From Anoplopoma fimbria (taxonomy: Eukaryota > Chordata > Actinopteri > Perciformes > Anoplopomatidae): DNA of 64,000 nucleotides. The notes below the pieces were generated by a model. That model made no database searches. It saw only the letters and a program-made list of their open reading frames with translations, and had not been told where the DNA came from. The position numbers and the translations under genes are program-made. Where the stretch lies: contig NC_072451.1 of NCBI RefSeq assembly GCF_027596085.1, positions 4,035,042 to 4,099,041 on the forward strand, written 5' to 3'. Positions 23,523 to 34,100 of this stretch are shown here, piece by piece (within the stretch, counting starts at the first letter, position 1; each line of letters begins with the position of its first letter).

Positions 23523-26500
23523 ATTCATATATATATATATATATATTCATATATATATATATATATATATTCTATTTTATCTATTCTTTATAATATGATA
23601 TAATACATTTTTTCCTTATTCTTTTCTAATTTTTCTTAGTCACAAAAATGGCAGACTTGTTAACCTCTTGAAGTCAGATTTTCCCCTTGATTTGTCCTTT
23701 ATTTTAACATACCCTGGAAATGTGTAAACATGTAGCTGAAGGTTCATTAAATGTTCATGATGTAAATGCAGAGAACTCTTTATCTCTCTGCAGCTCACAT
23801 TCAGGCGAGTCGAGCCCTGATGATCCTGTCTCTGCTGCTCGGACTCGGCTCCATGATCGTGGCTCTGCTCGGACTCAAGTGCATCAAGATCGGCTCGGCC
23901 ACCGAGCAATCCAAGGCCAAGATCGCCATCTGCGGAGGCATCCTGAGTATGCTGGCAGGTGAGTCCACCACGGCAAAGACCGAGTTTTACAACCATGTGC
24001 ACTTAACTCTGAAAAGCTAAATATAAATATGTATTTGTCCAGAGCACACATGCTTTCTTCTGCACCTTTTACGTTTAGTTTTAATTGTATACTTTAGTAC
24101 CTGGATTATTTAACATCTGTTTTCTTTTTCAGAATGACCACAATGACAAAAAGAAACTTTTCTATCTTAAATAAATAACATCAAAGCAGCGATGCAGCTG
24201 TGAAAATGCCCTTTAAGTGTCACGATAGCTGCTCGACAATATTGAAAAATTAGGTAACATTAAATCAGTTGGTCATGTGAATAACCAAAGGGACTTTATT
24301 AAAATGGAATTACTGGATTTTATAAGACAGAAAACATTAACTTTCACAAATATCTTATTTGAGCTACAAAGATGGAAACAGAGACGCAGGAAGTAAACAA
24401 TATTTGTTTGGCAGCCTTTAAGAACAAGAAACTTTACGCAAAAATAACTAAGTTAACGTCAGTATGTTGACAAAATTCACTAAGAAGTGATTTTTAAAAA
24501 CAATTTAATTTGAAGTCAAAAGCAGATATTGGTTTGAGCAAAACAAGTCGAGTTTTCTGAGAGGAAAAGCTCTGATTTAAAGTATTGTTTTATTTTTCTG
24601 AAGCAGAAAATCAAAAATTTCTTTAAAAACCAAAAAGAGTAGAGTTTTTATTTTTAAGGTACCGTCCTGCAGAAGTTTCACATTAAAAGCCTGCTAAGGA
24701 TGTGTGATAATTAATGTATGAGTGATTTTTATTTGTAGAAAAGTGTTTTTAACTAAATCTTAATACATGTTATGGCAGATACAATGAGTATAAATACAAC
24801 TTACACTTTTTATATTAAAAATAAAAAAATCACTCAATAAATCACTTTGAAATTAACAGCAAACTAAGATGAAAACATTCACGCTGAAACTGGAAGATCT
24901 CTTCTTTTTCGACACAACCATCCAACAGAACCTGAATAAGGTGGCAGCAGAGTGATGAAGAGGAGGAGTTTGGTGTTGATGTTTTTGGTTTGTGTGTTGC
25001 AGGTCTCTGCTGCATGATAGCGGTTTCCTGGTACGCCTACAGAGTCGTGCAGGACTTCCACAACCCGTTCTTCGGTGGTGTGAAGTGAGTCGACCAGAAA
25101 CGCAAATCCATCAAGAGTTACAGTATGAATAATAAAACACAGGAGAAGTGTTTATATGATAAACATAATGTGCATTTCACAAATATGACTTCACAAACGC
25201 TGTCAAGTAAAATGGCAAGCATTGAAAATAATATTTAAAAGCTACTGTTAAATGTTAAAATGAAGAAGAAACCCATTCATGTGTTTGCAGGTTGTGTGTT
25301 TTCATGATTTGTTTGCATGTTGTGTGTGTGCATGTTGTGTGTTTGCAGGTTGTGTTTGAATGTTGTGTGTTTGAATGTTGTGTGTTTGCATGTTGTGTGT
25401 TTGCATGTTGTGTGTGTGCAGGTTGTGTTTGAATGTTGTGTGTTTGCATGTTGTGTGTTTGCATGTTGTGTGTTTGCATGTTGTGTGTTTGCAGGTTGTG
25501 TGTTTGAATGTTGTGTGTTTGCATGTTGTGTGTTTGAATGTTGTGTGTTTGCAGGTTGTGTGTTTGCATGTTGTGTGTTTGCATGTTGTGTGTTTGCATG
25601 ATTTGTTTGCAGGTTGTTTGTTTGCATGATGTGTTTGCAGGTTTTGTGTTTGCATGATTTGTTTGCATGTTGTGTGTTTGCAGGTTGTGTGTTTGCATGA
25701 TTTGTTTGCATGTTGTGTGTTTGCAGGTTGTTTGTTTGCAGGTTGTTTGTTTGCATGTTGTGTCACTCTGTGTTGTGTGTTAACATGTTGTGTTAACATG
25801 TTGTGTTAACTTGTTGTGTGTTAACTTGTGTGTTACCCCGTTTGTGTGTCTCTAGGTTTGAGCTGAGTACGGGTCTCTACATGGGATGGGGCGGAGCCTG
25901 TCTGGCCATCCTCGGTGGAGCTTTTCTCTGCACGGCCTGTAAGAGAGTGAAATCTGAAGGACAGAAAAGGTACGAACACACCTGAGTTTTTATCTTTTCT
26001 CTTTATATGATAGAGTCTCGTCTGTTGTTTCATCACTGATGTGTGTGAAGCGTTTCACCTGTAACCACACCCATCAGTGATGTCACAACGTACCGGAGTA
26101 TACCTGTACATCACTGCAGCCAGGTGAGATGTTTGACCACTGGAGGTCAGCAACCATACGATTTAAAGGAGGCTTTAAGAAGCAGCTCGAATAGTTTCAA
26201 AAGGAAAATACTTTTTCAGCATATTATTTAAATGGATCAGCAACTTCTGGTCATGTGACGGAGCCGTCAGCAGCCAATCAGGAGACACGATTTCATAACT
26301 GAACACTGAGCAGCATTCACGTTGTTTTATTTATGTGACAGATGACATACAAAGACATTAAAACTTTCAGTTAAATCATGAAATAGAAATCAAATTAGAG
26401 TTAAAGCTGTAGTTTTTACATTTTAATGAGTGTCCGTCACATTTAAGTCAAAGTAGTTCAGACAAAGCTGATTAAGGGAAAGTGTTTCTCAATAAACCAG

Positions 26501-27281
26501 AGTTGTAGTGACTGGTTTTACACAGCGTGTGCAATACGAGTTGTTTGACACTTCAGACCCCCTGAAAAGCCTCAATTGCAAAATGTAGGGTGGCCCCAAA
26601 AAATAAGACAATAATTTGTCACTTGCAATTGTCTCTTTTAAAAGTGTACTAATGTCAATTTAATCAAACTGCAAAACATTTATTTACAAATTTGACAAAG
26701 TATTGTGAAGCTAGCCCGTCTTCAAGTCAATTTGTGGACCCAAACGGACCCCCATAATTGACCCCGGGTATTTCGCATACTGGTATTACGTCAACCAGCT
26801 AAGCTAAAGCACAGCAGCAGATTGCAGTATGAAGGAAAATCTTCAGAAGATTGTTTAAGAAGATTTATTTTCTGGAGTGGATGCTGCAGATAAATAAAAA
26901 GTCAGTGTTCAGAGGAAGGGTTAAAGAAAAAGCAAAAAAGGATAGACAACGAGCCCGCCAGGAGGCATACGTCTAAAGCGTCGACTGTGTTTGTGTAATA
27001 CTCTTACAGCCAGAGGGGGGCGACAAAACGTCCTCTCTGCAGCTTTAACTTTTGAATTTATTACATCTTCATACAAAGAAAGGAAATGTCCAAAGACTTA
27101 CTGGAAAGTTCTGCTCTGTAAAAAACAAAATCTAATTCCTTTTATTTCTGTGACTCCATACAACAGTTTGAGTCTGACTGCGCCCCTCTTGTTTTGCAGT
27201 GGTCTCTATGGAAACAAGTCGCCAAGGGTCTACACCGCTACAGCCAAGTCCGACCCAGATTCGTCCAAAGCCTACGTCTGA
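20419..27281 (+). CDS. cldn15l: Claudin of the claudin-15/10 type, 5 exons
   Basis: Four-pass tight-junction protein controlling paracellular ion flow in epithelia. Exons: 20419-20635, 23794-23958, 25003-25084, 25856-25969, 27200-27281; all phases join to 219 aa plus stop. The ATG has a near-ideal context (GCCACCATG). Transmembrane 1 covers ~8-25. The first extracellular loop has the claudin signature W-(13-18)-NLW-x2-C-x8-10-C (DYWKIS, NLWHSC, AECRDF). Transmembranes 2-4 lie at ~78-98, ~116-136 and ~160-182. The tail ends in KAYV, a PDZ-binding end. NLW instead of GLW, the five-exon structure and the FHNPFFGGVKFEL second loop place it with claudin-15/10. I favour the fish claudin-15-like subgroup, but the exact orthologue is uncertain. 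Intron 1 holds several duplications, and the intron before exon 4 is filled by a minisatellite. Confidence 0.88.
20809..21075 (+). repeat. 197-bp insertion flanked by a 35-bp direct repeat
   Basis: A 35-bp sequence beginning GACTTAATAAAGGTAGACAG occurs identically at 20809-20843 and 21041-21075. The 197 bp between them is a copy of 22496-22692 (offset by two bases of shared end sequence), differing at one position (AGCAGTAGCT against AGCAGTATCT). Confidence 0.93.
22496..22692 (+). repeat. Second copy of the 197-bp segment in claudin intron 1
   Basis: Same strand and one mismatch relative to 20846-21042. Here it lacks flanking direct repeats, so it looks like the source rather than the insertion. 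Confidence 0.93.
22994..23717 (+). repeat. Tandem duplication of a ~350-bp AT-rich unit
   Basis: Unit 1 (22994-23342) and unit 2 (23343-23717) share AAATGGTATAAAATATTTTTG at the start, an (AT)n core and the end CTTTATTTTAACATACCCTGG. The second unit is longer only because its AT runs are expanded. It lies just upstream of claudin exon 2. Confidence 0.92.
24186..24548 (+). repeat. ~365-bp duplicated segment, copy 2 (claudin intron 2)
   Basis: Partner of 19229-19596; see that entry for the shared blocks. Confidence 0.85.
25277..25845 (+). repeat. 15-bp minisatellite filling claudin intron 3
   Basis: Tandem units of TGTTGTGTGTTTGCA with CAGG/CATG/AATG variants run from ~25277 to ~25760, then TTAACATG-type derivatives to ~25845. 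The array ends ~10 bp before the exon-4 acceptor AG (25854-25855). The unit is a multiple of three and stop-free in several frames, giving long artefactual open frames on both strands. Confidence 0.95.
26540..26710 (+). repeat. Diverged dispersed repeat shared with 59565-59690
   Basis: Ordered matches with 59565-59690 on the same strand: GACACTT, CCCCTGAA, GCCTCAAT, AAGACAAT.ATTTGTCACT and TTGACAAA. Old interspersed repeat; family not assigned. Confidence 0.55.
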
Positions 27282-27449
27282 ACTCTCACATGGACGTTTT
27301 TAAGGACGTTGTGCTGTCCCACATTCATTTCCTGACGTTGTCCTGATTTATGGAAAACAAAGTTTTAACCCTAAAAATAAGAAGGAGACCAGCTGTTTGT
27401 CCCCAGATGGGAGGACAGTTCCCATGATGTGATGATTACTGGTAACAAA

Positions 27450-27725
27450 CCATGTCTGCTAAACGATGTCTCGTAGAATATAAACATGGAGTATAATGTC
27501 TCATAATATATGGACATTTATTATAATGTCTCATAAGATATGGACATTAAATCTGAACATGTAGTATAGTGTCTTTTTAATTATGGACATGTAGTATAAT
27601 GACTAATGTCTCATAGAATATGGAGATTTATTATGATGTCTCGTAAAATATAGACATGAAGTATAATGCCTGTTAGTTATGGAGATGTGTATAATGTCTC
27701 ATAGAATCTAGACATGTAGTTCTTT
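27450..27725 (+). repeat. Degenerate minisatellite in the claudin 3'UTR
   Basis: About eight imperfect units of ~27-35 bp built on TATAATGTCTCATA and ATATGGACAT lie between the claudin stop codon and its poly(A) signal, so they are probably transcribed. Confidence 0.8.
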
Positions 27726-27866
27726 TTTCTGTCCTTTTGAAATATTGACTTATTTTTTTAAAGAGTTTTTGACGTGAAATCTCAAATCTAAATCTAGAAA
27801 ATACAAAAAAACGAGTGGATGATTGTTAATGATTCTGTAATTCTGTGTGGAGTTTATGATTATCGG

Positions 27867-27872
27867 AATAAA
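27867..27872 (+). terminator. Polyadenylation signal of the claudin gene
   Basis: AATAAA followed within ~30 bp by GT/T-rich sequence (TTTTTGTTGTTTTTTTG), ~585 bp past the stop codon: the expected arrangement for cleavage and polyadenylation. Confidence 0.6.
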
Positions 27873-29430
27873 GTTTGTATTATACATAATAATGAGGTTT
27901 TTGTTGTTTTTTTGTTGTCTTTTAAAAAGGTAAAGTGCCTGTTGATGAAACTCATATTTCATTCACAATTTCTGTTATAGTTAATGTTTTTTTATAATGT
28001 TTAACACACAAACCTGTGGCCTTGTAAAGCCTCTTAAATAAAGGGACAATAAACGACTTCATAGAGAACATTAATAAACACTTTAAAATGTCCTCAAATC
28101 TGGTTACAACTACATATTAGTGTGTTTTCAACAAAGTATCATGGATGCTGAATAAACGGGATTTAAAATAAACTTCATCCCACACACACCTTTACATACT
28201 GTGTGTAATCTCAGTCCTGTATGTGTGTGTGTGTGTGTGTGTGCTGTAAGCTCTTGTGTAATAATGATGATTAATGCGCTGCAGGCCGTTAATCCAGGTC
28301 TGTCTGTTTACCTGCTGACGGGCAGAAAACAGTGGATCACTCCGTCTATCTATAGACCTCCTCACACAGACTGAACACTGGATCAAACCTGCTGCTCAAC
28401 CTTCAGACTGAAGATGGGAAAAACACATCTTGGTTTTTTCATACCATATATATGTCAAATAATAATAATTAGGAATATTTTATGATTTTAAATCAAATCC
28501 AGATGAAAATAGTAACAAAGAACATTTCCTCCAGGTCCAACATTCTGCTGTTCTTTACTTGTACTGTCCATTTTCAGGAATAAGAGAAAAATGCTACTTT
28601 TAGAACCCTGATCAGACGACCAGGAGGGTTCTGCTTAGTCCCGCCCTGCTGGGCTGTGATTGGCTAGTACTGCTACCGTTTGGCTCATCTTGCTAATGGG
28701 AGAAGTTTTTGGCCATGATCATAACAGTTTGTGAAACATTCACGAAATACAAACTATTGTTTTCATGGTCATGGGCACAAAAATAATGTCAATGGAGAGT
28801 CAATGTGGATCGTTAATTGTTATGGACACATGAATTTAATTAATCCATGTGACTAAACAACTGATGTGCATCACCGTGTTGTGGTTTTATGGCTGTGGTT
28901 TTATTGCCTAAACCTTTTAAGGTTATTATCATTAATATAATCATTAATATGTATTTGTTATAATTGATTTGAATTATTAATGTTATTATTTAATGATATC
29001 ATTATTTATTGTTATTACTATTATTAACATAATCAGTATTATTGTATTTATTATCATAATAATTGTTATTGTTATGATTATTATCATTACTATTATCACC
29101 ATTTTTATAATATTATGTATTGTTAGTTTTATTATTATTATTATAATTATTGTTATTATCATTACTATTATTGTTTTGTTATTTCTTATGATTTTATTAT
29201 ATGTTTACCTTTTTTTGTTGGGGGTTAATCTGTTTCTGTATTTTCATATCGTTTTATTGTAGTTGTGTGTTCTGTCTCTAATCTGACTCTGTTGTGCTGA
29301 CTGAAGAGGAACCAGGTTCAATCCTCTCAGTCGGCTCATTCACAGGAAGTCTGGGTGTTGTGGTTTGTGGAGGAGGAGGAGGAGGAGGAGGAGGAGGAGG
29401 AGGAAGATGAAGATGGCTAGCGAGTACTGA
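27873..29430. other. Intergenic stretch between claudin and arrestin, no gene seen
   Basis: Contains a (GT)n run at 28218-28242, a degenerate ATT/TTA-rich block at 28920-29200 and a (GGA)n run at 29370-29403. No coding frame with family resemblance. Confidence 0.45.
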
Positions 29431-29651
29431 GGATTGGTCAAATTTCAGAGCCGGATCACCTGATTGGCTGACGGAGGGCAGAGGGCGGCTTTGATGGACA
29501 GCAGGTGTTTACATATAGAGCCTCTCTGACCGTAGGCCATCTGGTGCAACAACTCATCTTCATCACATTCACCTTCATCACATTCACCTTCATCACATTA
29601 ATCTTCATCACATTCACCTTCACTTTCACCTTCGTCACAGCTATATCTCAG
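29430..29651 (+). promoter_or_regulatory. Probable promoter and noncoding exon 1 of the arrestin gene
   Basis: Two inverted CCAAT-like motifs (GATTGGTC ~29433, GATTGGCTG ~29462) precede a TATA-like ACATATAGA at ~29509. The presumed exon 1 then runs to a strong donor (ATCTCAG|GTGAGTC, GT at 29652-29653). The exon contains five copies of a TTCATCACATTCACC-type 15-bp repeat. GGATTG and GGATCA resemble weak CRX/OTX photoreceptor sites. Assignment to arrestin rests on position only: the next exon in line, at 31104, carries the arrestin ATG. Confidence 0.4.
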
Positions 29652-31138
29652 GTGAGTCTCTCTGGTTCTAACAAACGAGTCCCGTTGCTGGTTTGTTTTT
29701 AGTCTTGACAATCTCAGATGAGCATGTGTTGGGAGGTTATTTCATCTACTGACGGATGTTTTCATTTGTTTTAAAGAAATGTCATTTTGAACAAAGAGAC
29801 CAGAGAACATCTTGATCCAATGTTGTTTGTCTGGTGAAGCCCTCTGAGATACATCTGGGATATAAGTAAAATGGACTTGATTTGACTAGAAAATAATGAA
29901 GATAGAGATTTTCTTTGCTGCAGAAAAAAGATAAATGTATGATGTGAAATTATTTTAATGCAACCTTTATCATGTGTATCTAAAGCTGCAGATCTTTGTT
30001 AGCACCAGTGTTGCTTGTTTTGAACATGTGAATTGGAGTTTAATAGATTTTCTTTAAAACATTTTTTTTTTTTTTTTACATTTCTCAGATTATTTGTGCT
30101 GATTTTAAAACAACAAATCAAATTAAATCCAGAGAGATTTGATGAAGTGTGTGTTTAGTTTTCAGTGAGGAGATTTGAAACACATCTGAGACGGTTTTAA
30201 AGGGATTAAGAAGCTCAGCAGAGTTCAGTCCGTTCAGATCTCTCAACTCAATTAATCCAGCAAGTAAAATAATTTATTTATGTACGGTGAATAAACGTTG
30301 AGAAATCGACTAATCTGTCGTTTTGTTCTCGGCCAACCAAGGTTTCTTTTTTGTTCTCTTTTTTTACATTTTATTAATGACTTATTTCAAAGAAGCTTCT
30401 AAACACATTTCTGGTTAACACAAGATTTAAAGTGGAGCTTTTGTCTGATTCTTTGTGGAGAAACTCAGCTTTATGGATCATATAATTTAATCAATGAATA
30501 AAGAAGTTGACAAAATCCTGTGGGTGTTAGTCGACTCAGAGTTTGTTTGGTCGAGGACAGACAGAAGTGAAATCAGCCGTCCTGTTCACTCGGTGCCGAG
30601 ACTCTAAGGATGTAATTATAAAAACATTTGTCGAGACTTTGGGTCAAAGGGGTCTGACTGTCAGACCCTGCTGCAGTAAAACGAGAGGTTTTCTAAAGGA
30701 AACACTACCATCTTTGTCCACAGGGACCGCCAGAATCAACACAAAGTGAAAGTTCCTTGTTGTAGCTTTAAGTAAAGAATTAAAAGTATCAGCAAAATGG
30801 GGATCAAACCTTTGTACCCAGGTTCAAGACTCTGATCACAGATCATCTGTGTCTGTATCTTATTGTTTTAGTTTAATTGCATGATGGGTCGTTGATTGTA
30901 TAAAAGGTTTTATTATGTTTAAGTCATGCTGGTGCATTTTGCTCTCATTGCTCCAGGACTTTAAAATGAAGTAAAATTCAAATGCGTTACTTTTTTAATG
31001 AAGCTTTACTCCCTTTGAGCTAAACCAGTTAATCATTACACACAGAAGAGATAAATCATGAAATCACTCAAAAGAAGCTTTTTTGTGTCTTTCTCCATCT
31101 CAGGCATCGCTGACTCGCTGCTTTCCACCTGAACCAAC

Positions 31139-34100
31139 ATGAGTCCAAAAAATGTTGTTTTCAAGAAGGTCTGCAAGGACAAGTCGGTGAGTGAAACATC
31201 TGAAATTAAATCATCAGAATCAAGAACGTTTTTACATAATTCGCCTTGGTGCATAAAAATAAACAAAGTAAGAAAAATGAAAAATGAATGCAAGTACTGC
31301 AACAGGCAAGAAACAACGATGCAATACAAATCTGGGAGAAAAAGGTCAAATATGAATTGAAAATAGTGAAATACTATTACTTTCATTTTGAATATGTCTG
31401 TTCCAAACAAAGTGATTGGTTGTGAAAGCTCAGAAAAATAAACCTCCTACTCAAAGAAAAAGACAATGGCTCCAAAAAATATGTTGGCGAGTGGATTTAT
31501 CGCATAAAATAAAAACGACCCAGTGTGTAAAGACGTTTATATTTGAACTGGTGTGCAGCAATGAGTTTGTAACTGTACTCGTACAACTGTAAGTGTTTTA
31601 AATAAAGTTGCTTTCAAACACAAACATCCGTAGACGGTAAGTGCAGTGAGATTCTCTTTCTTTTCATCAATCTTTATGAATTCTCCTTCACATCTTGAGA
31701 AGCAGTAATGAAAAGACACGGGATGCCATTTTTTTATTTAACTGCAGAATAAATGTAAACAGTCGGTAATAAGAGAAACAGAAACTGAGCACAAATGCAG
31801 AAAGTAAGAAGAAAGATTCCAATGATGTATGAAGAATATAGCTGACTGAGTCTTAAAGCAGTTGGTCGAAACACAAAGAACTGAGAACAAATCAACACTA
31901 AAGGAAAAAGGCTGAACGCTGCACTGAGAACAAAGAACAAGAGGTTCTTGATAAAGATTAAATACACATGAAAGGAGGGAGATCAGACACAGGTGACTCT
32001 CATCAGGGCGAGGAAAGCAAACACACAGGTGAGAAACTATCTAAAAGGAGAGATCTTCAAAATAAAACAGGTAACACAGGGCGACCTCGGAGCAGAGAGA
32101 GAAAAGACACCACAACATATAAAACTTTTCTGTCAAGACTTCTTCATTGTATAGTTAAAATACACTTCATGATGTTTATTTAAATATATTTTCTTAGCAT
32201 AAAAAGATGCACAAATTGAATTAAATAAACATGACTTTAGTTTAATTTGTGCAGCTTTATGCACCATTCCGTAGACTTGTGCTTGTTTGATAGAAAGAGG
32301 ATGACGACCTCAGATACAGCGGATCAGTAAATGTTGGTCTCTCACTGACATTTTCCGTGTCACTGAATTTAATCATGTGAAGCTGATCGTCTGATCCTCA
32401 GGAGGTCGACACAAAGTCACTCCAACGTCAGCTGAACTGAGTCAACACGACAGCTTTATGTCGGTTTGCTCGACTCAAACAGTTGTGAGGACTCTGTTCA
32501 GGTTGATGATCAGAAAAAATGATTCAGCTAATAAAATAATAACAAAGAGATAAAACCCGAGAGAGCTTTTGATTCTACTGCAGGTCTCAGACACACTAAA
32601 AAACACATTTTATTTACTTTTAACTTGTTTAAAACATTTTAAATACCAATCACCTCTGTTTCTAAAGGTTGGAGTCTACATGGGGAGAAGAGACTTTGTG
32701 GACCGCGTCGACTCCGTGGATCCAGTGGGTGAGTTTCCTCTCTAATAAACAAACACATACCAGTAAAAGAATATTCATATTATATATATTAATAAATATA
32801 CATATATAGGCCTTATAGTGATCATCCTGGTAACTAAAACGATTAAACTTCATTGAAAAGACTTGAAGACCTTTGACCTTTTTGTACCTCTAGATGGCGT
32901 CATCATCATCGATCCTGAGGCTCTGCAGGGGAGGAAAGGTCAGTACCTGAACACACCACTCAGCATTATTACAGGATGTTGAGTTCAAAGGTCGACTCGC
33001 ACATCTCGTAATACGTTAATATCAGACTTATTTTATCTGAAGCTGCTGTCTGATATCTTTTGCATCCAGATCCTCACTGAAGCTAAATCTATTCTTTATG
33101 TTTGGTTCATTTTAGAAACATCTACAATAAATTCAGTGACTGAGACTTTTGTATTTTTAAAACGTTTTGATCTCCACTAGAGATATATTTTAATATCTAG
33201 TGGAGATCAAAACGTTTTATTTCTGTGGGGTTGAACATAATTTGGTCAAACTGTTAAAGAGTTGAAGTTAAAAAAAGTTATTCAGATCTTCATACATTCT
33301 GCTTCCTGGTCTGCCTTTATTTTGAAATTAATGTTTCTTATCACAGAGGATACATTCACACTTAAGCTGGTATATAAATATGTTGTTGTCTGTGTAATTC
33401 TATTAATGTAAGTCGCTATGTCAACTGTATGTGTAGACTAAACTTACATGTTTTACAACGATTGTCAAAACAGAGATTTTACAATGAAATATTGTTAAAA
33501 TATCTTACAAAACACAAACAATACAAAAACAAATGACTGCAAATACACTGTTTAAACTAGACAGATGAACAGACACATTTTCCGGTTTCTATCCACGTTG
33601 GGTTCTACTCATTGATCCCTGAACACAGACCGATTGATCATCTCAGTGACGGTGTCTCCTCTCTCCTCCAGTGTTCGTCACCCTGTCCTGCACCTTCCGC
33701 TACGGCAGAGACGACATGGACGTGATGGGAATCGCCTTCCGCAGGGAGCTCTACCTGTCCACCCGCCAGGTGTACCCGCCTCTGCAGGACCGCGAGAAGG
33801 GAGTCCACACCAGGATGCAGGCCAAACTGCTGCGCAAGCTGGGAGACAACGCCTACCCGTTCTTCTTCGAGGTGAGATGTGGATTCACGCTGCATGAGGG
33901 TTCTTTTATATCAGCTGCACTGTCAGGAAGAAGAAACGCGTTGGTGAAACACTCCAGATTATACGCCTGCATTTAAATTGTTACTTTAATCAAACTAGAC
34001 AACATTCAGCAGGGATATGATGGCCCCCCCTGGCCTCAAAGACAAAATGTCACTTATAGAGACACATACCAACCAGGAAGACACTCAAAATGACCACAAA

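Noticed and set aside
25255..25799. QHANTQ-type and VVCLHVVC-type repeat proteins on both strands
   Set aside because: They are translations of an intronic 15-bp minisatellite in several frames and strands; the surrounding claudin exons show this is intron.
25277..25845. CRISPR-like array (regular repeat spacing)
   Set aside because: There are no unique spacers; it is a continuous tandem minisatellite in a vertebrate intron.
20419..27281. CLDN18, which lies near IL20RB in mammals
   Set aside because: The N-terminus, NLW motif, second loop and five-exon layout ending in KAYV fit the claudin-15/10 group, not claudin-18.
33638..33895. Minus-strand frame antisense to an arrestin exon, and the plus-strand 33634-33897 frame
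   Set aside because: Shadows of arrestin exon 4; the frame in phase with its neighbours is the third one.
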